Shown here piece after piece: positions 43,405 through 51,500 of a DNA stretch of 51,500 bases; positions within the stretch are counted from its first letter, which is position 1; each line of letters begins with the position of its first letter. The notes below the pieces were generated by a model. That model saw only the letters and a list, made by a program, of their open reading frames with translations, was not told the origin of the DNA and searched no databases. This DNA is from a bacterium (GTDB lineage: Bacteria > Actinomycetota > Acidimicrobiia > Spongiisociales > UBA5794): contig JAAELU010000395.1 of assembly GCA_024226255.1 (NCBI GenBank), positions 1 through 51,500 of the forward strand, given 5' to 3'. Position numbers and translations under genes: made by a program.

Positions 43405-46206
43405 ATGACGAGGCGACCCCGACAATGTATGCGGCATCGATGGTCGCTTGTGGCAACGGCGGTAGCGCTGGCGGTCAGTGCATGCACGAGCGGGGTTGGT
43501 TCAACAACGACGGTCAGTGCGTCCTCTTCGGCGCCGACCGCCATACCGGGGACGACGGGAACGACCACCGTAGTTCTCGGTTCGACGACTACCGCAAACA
43601 CCGTTGCCCCAACCGTGCCCGTTCCAGTCTTTGTCGGGCCCGATGGTTTCAACGACCACTCGGTGCCGGTAATCGCATCGACACCTGAGTTCTTTGCACT
43701 GGCGCGAAATGGGGTTTCTGGCCAGTCCGTCGTGAAGTTCACCATCGCCAACATGCTGGCGGGACCCGAGATCCGGTGGTTGGACAGCGGCTTCTACTCG
43801 CTCCATGACGAATGGTATTGGTTCCGCCTGCTCAACGGAGCTGCCGTGCCGGGCACTGCCAACCTTCCCAGTCAGGGACTGCGGTTCAACTCAATTGCCG
43901 AGGTCTATTCCTGGGCGCAATCCCTGTCACCTACCGGTTTGCCGTACGACCTGCAATGGGTGGGGAGCCAGAGTGTTGGGACCCGGCTCTACTCGGACCA
44001 CTTCTATGACCTTGCTCTGAACGTCGACCCGCGCGTCTACGGGCTTGGATCCGTCGTTCACTTCCCAACTTCCGCCGGCGGCGGTGAGCGATGGGTCATC
44101 GAATTGGAATTCCAAGACGATGCTCCGCCTTCTCAGATTGCCCTGTTCTTCGAGCTGCTCGCGCCCTCTCTGCCCGGCGAGATTGGAGACAGTTTGGAGT
44201 GGGTGATTCGCTCTCCCGAACAGGAGCAGGTGGCCCGGGAGATGGCCGCCGGCTCGCTTCCATATCACGACCGCGTGGTCCGTTTCTCCGAGTTGGTCGC
44301 ACCGGGGCAGGTTGCGGTCTACAACGAAGGGATCGCGGCCGGCCGGCTGCTGTTGATTGGTGAGGGTGGCCGAGAGCTCAGCGATGCTCGAGATAACGAC
44401 ATCCTGCTCGTTGAGAACATACCGGACTGGCTGCCGCCGGGCCGGGCGCTCATTTCGTCCTCACCGCAAACACCGCTCGCTCACGTCAACTTGCTTGCTC
44501 GCAATCGCGGGATCCCCAATGCATCGCAGAGTGGCATTCTTGGCGATGCTGGAATCCGGCAGGCGGCACGAGTTCGTGCCCCGGCGATCGTCAGAGCGAC
44601 AGCGCCCGGAGAGCTCGAAGTCGTCTTGATCACCGAAGAGGAGTACTCGTTGTGGCAGTCACGCAATTCTGTGGCGCCGATCTCCGCGCCGAGTGTCGAC
44701 ATCGCCGGGCTGCCGAATGTGATCGATCTGAGTTCGATCGCTCCTCCGGCTACGGACGCCGACATCGCCCGATATCGGGCCGTGATTGGGGGCAAAGCGG
44801 CCGGGTTCTTCAACCTGTTCGCCGCGAGCCCGGAGCATCTACCCCCCAACCCACTGGCAATCACCGTCAAGCCCTATCAAGAGCACTTGGCCCTTGTCGA
44901 AACCGAGTTGGATGCAATGTTGCGCAACACCAGTTTCGGCAGCTCGGCCCGCACCCGCTATCTGATGCTTGAAGGAGCCGACGCATACCTTTCCTTCTAC
45001 GCGGATGACGATGATCGTGAATTCGCCGAAACCTTTGCTGCGAGCAATCCGGCAGGGTCCCCGGTCGGAGACATTCTGCGTGCAGGCGGGTTTGGTTCGT
45101 ACATGCGAGACCTTCCCCTCGACACGTCCAATCTGCGCGTCATTACGTCCGCGCTCGAGGCGACCTACAGCGAATATGCCCTGAGTCAGGGTCTGCGTTT
45201 TCGGTCATCGAGCACGGTCGAGGACGTTGAAGGTTTCAATGGGGCGGGGCTATACGACTCCAACACCGGGTTCCTCAGGCCTGATGTTCAGCTCGACGGT
45301 GGCGATCACAAGAAGTCGATCGAATGGGCGCTCAAGAAGACCTGGGCGTCCTACTGGGGGTTCGAGGCGTTCGAGGAGCGCCGCAGAGAGAGGGTCGACC
45401 ATCGCAGTGGGGCGATGGCGGTATTGGTCCACGCTGCGTTCGGAGATTCGCTTGAACAGGCCAACGCTGTCTTCACGCTCACGTTGCTCCCATCGTCGGC
45501 CGCGGACGCCGTCATCGTGGCAATCAACGCCCAAGACGGAGCAGTATCGGTCGCTAATCCGGATCCGGCGCTCGGAGCTCTCCCGGAAATCACCATCGTT
45601 CGCCGCGCTTGGCTCGACGCGCCAATGCGCATCGAGCGAACTGCCGAATCCAGCTTGGTCCCGTCCGGAGAGGAGATCCTCACTGACGCCCAATTGCGCA
45701 CGATCCTCGAACAAGCACAGTCGGTGGCGGTGTTGTGGCGTACGCGAATAAACGCCACGCTGCCCGTGGCGCAGCGAATCGAGACCCTGACCCTCGACTT
45801 CGAACTCAAAGAGATGGCTGTCGGCTGGCCGATACATCTCGGTCAATTCCCGAAGCGTCCTGGCAGCCTTGTTATCAAACAGGCCCGATCGCTCGAGCCG
45901 GGCCTACGCGGAATCCCGGACGATGTTGCCGCCCTGCCGATTCCCCGAGACGTCCTGAGTCGCTCGCGGCTGGTCGAGCAGATTCTGTGCACGAGCGATG
46001 GCCTGCGGTCGGTGGCGATCCATGTTCTCACCGACCCGCTGCTTGGCCCCGACGTCGGATTCGCCGAATCGCCGTTCGTAGTCAGTGAGACGGGCGCCAT
46101 GCCCAAGGACCTGTCGGGCTGTGACCGGCAGATCCTCCACAGTACGCCGGATCAGTTCCTGATCGAATTGCTCCAACGCGGAGTGATACTCAACCTCTCG
46201 CCGTAG
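43405..46206 (+). CDS. Exported lipoprotein with phosphohistidine-like and PEP/pyruvate-dikinase ATP-binding domains
   Basis: ATG 43405 after TTAGGAGC; MTRRPRQCMRHRWSLVATAVALAVSACTSG lipobox; TPLAHVNLLARNRGIPNAS (His-domain-like), then VIGGKAAGFFNLF, LRFRSSSTVEDVEGFNGAGLYDS, SLVIKQARSLEP. Confidence 0.75.
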   Translation: MTRRPRQCMRHRWSLVATAVALAVSACTSGVGSTTTVSASSSAPTAIPGTTGTTTVVLGSTTTANTVAPTVPVPVFVGPDGFNDHSVPVIASTPEFFALARNGVSGQSVVKFTIANMLAGPEIRWLDSGFYSLHDEWYWFRLLNGAAVPGTANLPSQGLRFNSIAEVYSWAQSLSPTGLPYDLQWVGSQSVGTRLYSDHFYDLALNVDPRVYGLGSVVHFPTSAGGGERWVIELEFQDDAPPSQIALFFELLAPSLPGEIGDSLEWVIRSPEQEQVAREMAAGSLPYHDRVVRFSELVAPGQVAVYNEGIAAGRLLLIGEGGRELSDARDNDILLVENIPDWLPPGRALISSSPQTPLAHVNLLARNRGIPNASQSGILGDAGIRQAARVRAPAIVRATAPGELEVVLITEEEYSLWQSRNSVAPISAPSVDIAGLPNVIDLSSIAPPATDADIARYRAVIGGKAAGFFNLFAASPEHLPPNPLAITVKPYQEHLALVETELDAMLRNTSFGSSARTRYLMLEGADAYLSFYADDDDREFAETFAASNPAGSPVGDILRAGGFGSYMRDLPLDTSNLRVITSALEATYSEYALSQGLRFRSSSTVEDVEGFNGAGLYDSNTGFLRPDVQLDGGDHKKSIEWALKKTWASYWGFEAFEERRRERVDHRSGAMAVLVHAAFGDSLEQANAVFTLTLLPSSAADAVIVAINAQDGAVSVANPDPALGALPEITIVRRAWLDAPMRIERTAESSLVPSGEEILTDAQLRTILEQAQSVAVLWRTRINATLPVAQRIETLTLDFELKEMAVGWPIHLGQFPKRPGSLVIKQARSLEPGLRGIPDDVAALPIPRDVLSRSRLVEQILCTSDGLRSVAIHVLTDPLLGPDVGFAESPFVVSETGAMPKDLSGCDRQILHSTPDQFLIELLQRGVILNLSP

Positions 46207-47212
46207 CGAGTCGGATTCGCCTGGTCTCGATCGCGGCGTTGAATTCAGCTCCCAGGAGGACGATTAGCCCGGAGATGAAGAACCAGACGAGGAGGACAAC
46301 TACTCCGGCGAGAGCGCCGTAGGTCGCGCCGAAGTTGAAGGCAGTGACCCCGGCCGAGAATCCGGCGGTGGCTGCCAGCCAGACAACCGCAGCTGCGAAG
46401 GCGCCCTGCCAAATGGGATGGTTGCGCCCCGGCGCATCCGACGGCGCAATTCGATAGAGGGCAGCAAGCCCTGTCACAACGAGAACGATCAGGGCCGGCC
46501 ACCGCACGATGTCGGTCAGGGAACTGTCGACCACCTGCGGCAGAATCGCCACGCCGGCCACGACCGAGACGACACCGACGATCATGCCGATCGTGAGCAG
46601 TAGGGCCAGTCCGCGCACGACCAGATAGCTGCGGGTCTCCCGTTCACCGTACGCCAGGTTCACCCCGGTGATCAGCACCTTGGTACCGGCCGATGCGGAC
46701 CAGAGGGCGACGATGACACCGATGGCAGTCGCAATCCCGAGACCTGCCTCGGAGCCGGTCACGATCTTGCCAAGTTCGGTTTCTATCAGCATCGCCGTCG
46801 CGTCTGGGAGGCGTTCTGCGAGCGTCGTGATGAGACTGGTGAGGTCTTCCGTGTCTGCCACAAGGCCATAGATTGAAATCCCGGCGATCGCGGCCGGGAA
46901 CATGGCCAACAGTGCGTAATAGGCCAGGCTGCCGGCGATGACGGTTGTGGTGTGCGTCTTGAGCCGGGCAACCAGTACCCGCACCATCGCCATTGTTGTC
47001 TGCCAACGGGCCCAGGACGGATCGTCGCCCGGAACATCCGGCTGGCGAGCCATGGGCACGATGGGCGAAGCCATGATCAGCTCTTCGCCGGTGTCGACGA
47101 TCGCGGCCGGGGGCTCGGCCGTCGACTGGCCGCGCGAGGTCACCGCCCGGGCGGCGACGCCCACAGCGAGACCGCCGAGTACCCATGAGAGGAACCGTCG
47201 CAGTTGGCTCAC
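46190..47212 (-). CDS. YihY/BrkB-family inner membrane protein
   Basis: TTTVIAGSLAYYALLAMFPAAIAGISIYGL, NFGATYGALAGVVVLLVWFFISGLIVLLGAEFNA. Confidence 0.9.
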   Translation of the reverse strand: MSQLRRFLSWVLGGLAVGVAARAVTSRGQSTAEPPAAIVDTGEELIMASPIVPMARQPDVPGDDPSWARWQTTMAMVRVLVARLKTHTTTVIAGSLAYYALLAMFPAAIAGISIYGLVADTEDLTSLITTLAERLPDATAMLIETELGKIVTGSEAGLGIATAIGVIVALWSASAGTKVLITGVNLAYGERETRSYLVVRGLALLLTIGMIVGVVSVVAGVAILPQVVDSSLTDIVRWPALIVLVVTGLAALYRIAPSDAPGRNHPIWQGAFAAAVVWLAATAGFSAGVTAFNFGATYGALAGVVVLLVWFFISGLIVLLGAEFNAAIETRRIRLATARG

Positions 47213-47218
47213 GATTGG

Positions 47219-48988
47219 CTAGTTGATCGAGCCGGCAAGGTCGATGCCAAACAGTGCGTCTGCCTTGGCAACGGCCGCGGGCAGTAGCCCGGCCGTTTGC
47301 GGAAGGAGCTGCTCGGCATAGAACTTGGCGGTGGTGATCTTGTCGGCCATCCACGTGTCATCGGCAGCCAGGGGAGCTGCCACAAGCGCATGTTTGGCCA
47401 AGTAGTAGCCACATGAGACCAGTCCGAACATTCGGCAATAGGGCGTTGCCCCGGCCAGAGCGTCGTTGGGATTGTCTCGGGACAGGAGTTGTTCGGTGGC
47501 GTCACGCAGTTGACTCGTTGCAGTTGCCAGGCTCGCCGCCATTGCCGCAAAGCCGGCGGCTTCGAGTTCCGGAGCGATGGCTTCGATCTCCTCGAGGTAC
47601 TCCCGTACTGCGTCACCACCTCGCATTGGTAGCTTGCGCATCACGAGGTCCATCGCCTGGATGCCGTTGGTTCCCTCGTAGATCGGGGTAATCCGGGCGT
47701 CTCGGAAGTGTTGCGCCGAGCCGGTTTCCTCGATATATCCCATGCCTCCATGGACTTGGACACCCAGCGACGTCAGCTCGACGCCGAGGTCCGTGGCGAA
47801 GGCCTTTCCAACCGGTGTCAGTAGACCGGCCCTTTCCTCGGCCGCCGCCCGAGAAGCCTCATCCGCGGCATAGCGGGCACGGTCGATCGCAGCGGCGTTG
47901 TCGAAGAGAAGTGCTCTCGAGCCTTCGATGAAGGCTCGCATCGTCATCAGCATCCGGCGGATATCGGGGTGCTCGATGATTGCGGAGCTTTCGGTCTTCG
48001 GCGCTCCGACAGCACGGCCTTGAAGCCGTGTCGTGGCGAATTCGACGGCTTGCTGATAGGAGCGCTCGGCCAGACCCATGCCTTCGAGACCAACATGGAG
48101 GCGAGCGTCGTTCATCATTGTGAACATGTACCGCATACCCTGATTCTCTTCGCCGAGCAGCCAGCCCTGTGCATCCTCGAATGCCAGCACACAGGTAGGG
48201 CTGCCGTTGATCCCAAGCTTGTGTTCGATTGAGACGCAGCTCAGTGAATTGGCCTCGCCGACCCCACCATTGTCATCGGGTATGAACTTGGGAACGATGA
48301 AGAGGCTGATGCCCTTGGTCCCGGGAGGGGCGTCGGGGGTTCGCGCCAGGACCAGGTGCACGATGTTGTCAGCCATGTCGTGCTCGCCCCAGGTGATGAA
48401 GATCTTGCTGCCTGTGATTGCCCAGCTGCCGTCATCGTTTGGGGCGGCCTTGGCTCGGAGTGCGCCAACGTCAGATCCGGCCTCGGGTTCCGTGAGCACC
48501 ATGGTGCCGGTCCATTCTCCGGTGATGAGCTTCTCGAGATAGTGCGCCTTTTGCTCTTCGCTGCCGTGCACGTCCAGGGCGAGGACAGCGCTGGAAGTGA
48601 GCATCGGGCACAGCGAAAACGCCATGTTGGCCGACGTCATCATCTCCAAGACTGCGAGGCCGACGGCGCCCGGGAATCCGTACCCGCCGTACTCCATAGG
48701 CGCCTTCACGGACCCCCATCCGGCAGCGACGTACTGTTGGTAAGCCTTTTTGAACGAATCCGGAGCCGACACCGAACCGTCGTCGTTGCGGACTGATCCG
48801 ATTACGTCTCCGTCACGATTGGTTGGCGCCACAACCTCCGAAAAGAAACGGGCAGCTTCATCGAGGGCGCTAAAAGCGGTGTCAGGGTCGACGTGCTCAA
48901 ACGCGGGAAGGGAAACAAGTTCATCGAGGCCACAGGTGTGCTCGAGAACAAACTTCATGTCACGCAGCGGGGGGCTGTAGGAACTCAT
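47219..48988 (-). CDS. Acyl-CoA dehydrogenase (large, ~590 aa FadE-type)
   Basis: GTMVLTEPEAGSDVGALRAKA, GSKIFITWGEHD, QVHGGMGYIEETGSAQHFRDARITPIYEGTNGIQAMDLV. Start at MSSYSPPLRD. Confidence 0.93.
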   Translation of the reverse strand: MSSYSPPLRDMKFVLEHTCGLDELVSLPAFEHVDPDTAFSALDEAARFFSEVVAPTNRDGDVIGSVRNDDGSVSAPDSFKKAYQQYVAAGWGSVKAPMEYGGYGFPGAVGLAVLEMMTSANMAFSLCPMLTSSAVLALDVHGSEEQKAHYLEKLITGEWTGTMVLTEPEAGSDVGALRAKAAPNDDGSWAITGSKIFITWGEHDMADNIVHLVLARTPDAPPGTKGISLFIVPKFIPDDNGGVGEANSLSCVSIEHKLGINGSPTCVLAFEDAQGWLLGEENQGMRYMFTMMNDARLHVGLEGMGLAERSYQQAVEFATTRLQGRAVGAPKTESSAIIEHPDIRRMLMTMRAFIEGSRALLFDNAAAIDRARYAADEASRAAAEERAGLLTPVGKAFATDLGVELTSLGVQVHGGMGYIEETGSAQHFRDARITPIYEGTNGIQAMDLVMRKLPMRGGDAVREYLEEIEAIAPELEAAGFAAMAASLATATSQLRDATEQLLSRDNPNDALAGATPYCRMFGLVSCGYYLAKHALVAAPLAADDTWMADKITTAKFYAEQLLPQTAGLLPAAVAKADALFGIDLAGSIN

Positions 48989-49250
48989 ATCAACAGAATA
49001 CTCGGCCCGAGTTCGCTCTCCTCTCCCCCCAGCTGTGACCCGCCCAAAGCGGCGTGTCACGGAGAGAGAGACACCGTTTACGCCGCCACGCTCCGCTTTG
49101 TAAGACCGGCTCGGGTTCACGGGCGACGACGCACCAATGTGATCGCACAGTCACCTCGCGGCCTCAGTGCAGCGCACAGTCACCACGCTTGACGGGTGCA
49201 GCGGACAGGCGTGGCGCCACACGGGACGAGAGATTCCAACTAACTTTGGG

Positions 49251-49276
49251 TGTCGATTTGGTGGTTTGCGTTCGTC
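49251..49276 (+). promoter_or_regulatory. Candidate ECF42-type promoter
   Basis: TGTCGA-N16-CGTC upstream of the DGPF/YCII gene that precedes the sigma factor. Confidence 0.6.
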
Positions 49277-49326
49277 GTTTGTGTAAGGCGGCGGGACTGA
49301 GCCGCGTGAGTGAGGAGTCGCAACCA

Positions 49327-49692
49327 ATGAAGTACGCCCTATTGATATACGGAGACGAGTCGATGCAGGCCGACGCCACCTCGGAGCAGCAGATGCAGGT
49401 CATGGCCGAATACGGGGCATTCACCGAGTCGATCAATGAAGCCGGTGTGAATCTCGGAGGCGAGGCTCTTGACAGCACCGGAACCGCGACGACGGTGCGA
49501 GTGCGTGACGGCGAGACGATGACCACCGACGGCCCGTTCGCTGAGACCCGAGAACAGCTTGGAGGTTTCTACCTAATCGACGTACCAGATCTCGACGAGG
49601 CGATTGCCGTGGCGTCTCGGCTGCCCGGGTCCAAGTACGGCTCTGTGGAAGTACGCCCCGTATGGGATTGGGAGAACAACCATCCAGCTTGA
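49327..49692 (+). CDS. YCII-related (DGPF) protein
   Basis: MKYALLIYGDE..., TTDGPFAETREQLGGFYLIDVPDLDEAI..LPGSKYGSVEVRPV. Confidence 0.93.
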   Translation: MKYALLIYGDESMQADATSEQQMQVMAEYGAFTESINEAGVNLGGEALDSTGTATTVRVRDGETMTTDGPFAETREQLGGFYLIDVPDLDEAIAVASRLPGSKYGSVEVRPVWDWENNHPA

Positions 49693-50921
49693 GCGACCAT
49701 GCTCGAGCCCTCGACCAGGTCTTTCGTGAGGAGTACGGGCGTGTCGTTTCGACACTGATTCGACACGTCGGTGACTTCGAGCTTGCCGAGGACGCAGTCC
49801 AAGAGGCGATGGCGGCTGCAATGGTCGCCTGGTCCTCGGGAGTGCCGCGCAATCCGGCAGCGTGGCTGACAACGACCGCCCGCCGTAAGGCGATCGACCG
49901 GCTGCGTCGAGCTCAGACGTTTGCTCGCAAACAGAAGGAGCTCGAGTATCTCGCCAAGCTGGAACAGGTTGAAGAGGACAAGGAGGAGAACGTGGACTCC
50001 CTTGTGCAAGACGACCGGCTCCGGCTGATGTTCACGTGCTGCCATCCAGCGCTGAACCAGGAGGCCCAGGTGGCCCTCACTCTCAAGACGCTCGGTGGTT
50101 TGAGCACTGTCGAAATCGCCAACGCGTTCCTAGCCGCTGAGACAACGATGGCGCAGCGGTTGGTGAGAGCCAAGCGCAAGATCAAGCAGGCCGCCATCCC
50201 GTATCGGGTGCCTCCGGACCATCAACTGCCGGACCGGCTGAGCTCGGTCCTCGCCGTCCTCTACTTGGTCTTCAGCGAGGGCTATTCAGCCAGCGAGGGT
50301 GACGAGTTGATTCGCCACGAGCTGTGCGATGAGGCGATTCGCCTCGGGCGGACCCTGGCTGAGCTGATGCCGGACGAGCCGGAGGCCCTCGGGTTGCTGG
50401 CGCTCATGATGTTGCAGCACTCTCGAGCGACCGCTCGTACCAGCGATGGCGAGTTGGTCCTTCTCGAGGATCAGGATCGCAGCGCGTGGGATCGGGCTGC
50501 TATCGAGTCCGGCGTCGAGCTCCTGGACCGAGCGCTGCGGCGCCATCAGGTTGGTCCCTATCAATTGCAGGCAGCGATAGCCGCGGTCCACACTGAAGCT
50601 GCGAACGCGGCCGAAACTGACTGGAAGCAGATTCGGCTTCTCTATTCGAAGTTGGCCGAAGTCGCTCCGTCGCCCGTGGTGGTTCTGAACTCTGCGGTCG
50701 CGGTCGCGATGGAAGATGGCCCTGGCGCCGGCTTGGACATGATCGAACGACTTGCAGGTGATCTGGACGGCTACTACCTGTTCCACTCGGCGCGAGCCGA
50801 CCTACTGCGACGCCTCGGGCGCGTTGCTGAGAGCCGGGCCGCCTACAGCCGGGCCCTCGAGCTGGCGGAGAACAGCACTGAGAAACGATTCCTGGTTCGG
50901 CGGATCCAGGAGCTTGGCTGA
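49662..50921 (+). CDS. ECF42-type RNA polymerase sigma factor with C-terminal TPR-like extension
   Basis: Sigma2 (DFELAEDAVQEAMAAAM...WLTTTARRKAIDRLRR), sigma4, conserved LMFTCCHPAL..QVALTL, long C-terminal helical extension. Downstream of a DGPF gene; TTG 49689 is an alternative start. Confidence 0.92.
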   Translation: MGLGEQPSSLSDHARALDQVFREEYGRVVSTLIRHVGDFELAEDAVQEAMAAAMVAWSSGVPRNPAAWLTTTARRKAIDRLRRAQTFARKQKELEYLAKLEQVEEDKEENVDSLVQDDRLRLMFTCCHPALNQEAQVALTLKTLGGLSTVEIANAFLAAETTMAQRLVRAKRKIKQAAIPYRVPPDHQLPDRLSSVLAVLYLVFSEGYSASEGDELIRHELCDEAIRLGRTLAELMPDEPEALGLLALMMLQHSRATARTSDGELVLLEDQDRSAWDRAAIESGVELLDRALRRHQVGPYQLQAAIAAVHTEAANAAETDWKQIRLLYSKLAEVAPSPVVVLNSAVAVAMEDGPGAGLDMIERLAGDLDGYYLFHSARADLLRRLGRVAESRAAYSRALELAENSTEKRFLVRRIQELG

Positions 50922-50932
50922 GCGGTGTTGGC

Positions 50933-51500
50933 CTAGTCGCCTAGGAATATCCCGCCGATGACGGCGTTGGCGCCCGCCGTCTTGGTAGCGGTGATCAAAA
51001 CCGTTCCCCCCGCCGGTACGTCAATCGAGAAGTGAGACCACGCCCCATCTGCGAAGCTCTCGGTCAGGTTGACCGTTTGGGGTCCGTTGCCGTCGTCGAC
51101 TGTGATGCTTTGTCGTCGTCCATTGTCATCCCAATCGAGTGAATACAGATGGATCGTGCCTGTGTAATCAGACGCGAACGTGAGCTCGATCTCCACCTTG
51201 GTCTTCTGGTAGTACGTAGCCGCCCGGCGCTCCGAATCGTCCGGCGATGTGAGGGCCCGGTCGTCCGCGGTCGACGATGACCACCTGTATCGGCGCCCCT
51301 TCACTAACGCAATGGCCGGGAAATCGGGTGAGACGAGATCAGTGCGTCGGTTCCATGCGGCCAGCACGTAGCCGTCTGCTCCGTAGGTCCCAACCCAATC
51401 ACCGAGGCCGGGTGGTGGCGGTGGTGGTGGCGGTGACGGGATGTCGTTGCCGAGGAAGATGCCGGAGAGCACCGCGTTGGCGCCTCCCGTCCTGGTCACG
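50933..51500 (-). CDS. C-terminal part of a repeat-domain secreted/surface protein (truncated by window edge)
   Basis: Frame open to the right edge; repeat endings TRTGGANAVLSGIFLGND and TKTAGANAVIGGIFLGD* separated by a PSPPPPPPPPG linker and a ~150-aa domain. Confidence 0.65.
   Translation of the reverse strand, partial: VTRTGGANAVLSGIFLGNDIPSPPPPPPPPGLGDWVGTYGADGYVLAAWNRRTDLVSPDFPAIALVKGRRYRWSSSTADDRALTSPDDSERRAATYYQKTKVEIELTFASDYTGTIHLYSLDWDDNGRRQSITVDDGNGPQTVNLTESFADGAWSHFSIDVPAGGTVLITATKTAGANAVIGGIFLGD

Noticed and set aside
1-51500. CRISPR arrays, prophage or transposons
   Set aside because: No spaced identical repeats, cas-like, integrase or transposase sequences were recognised; the heptamer arrays have no spacers.

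Overview
Gene-dense, high-GC chromosomal window, most likely from an actinobacterium: it carries a WhiB-type regulator, a proteasome activator ending in GQYL, a Kgd-type 2-oxoglutarate dehydrogenase and an ECF42-type sigma factor. No rRNA, tRNA, CRISPR array, transposase or prophage was recognised. Most of the window is housekeeping or metabolic: a ROK regulator/kinase pair, an MttB-family methyltransferase with TetR, a PGM1-like ATP-grasp ligase, an EtfD-like Fe-S protein, kgd, pheA, nhaA, a Ca/Na exchanger, bacterial PH-domain proteins, polX, a sulfite-oxidase-like enzyme, bpa, ppdK, a DEAD helicase, acyl-CoA dehydrogenase, and several T-rich secreted lipoproteins. The strongest unusual signal is a probable selenoprotein missed by the ORF track. 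Minus strand 26728..26216 reads as one SelL/PRXL2-like redox protein with an in-frame UGA at the first position of a UxxC motif, a bSECIS-like hairpin downstream, and an ATGA overlap with nhaA. Other leads: (i) a compact three-gene MTase/small protein/nuclease-like cassette; (ii) intergenic elements built from in-phase degenerate heptamers; (iii) a 12-bp perfect palindrome between mttB and a 24-aa remnant of a flavoprotein gene; (iv) an exported GWD/PPDK-like dikinase; (v) a PAP2-kinase fusion; (vi) an ECF42 promoter-like motif. All family calls come from reading motifs; no database search was run.
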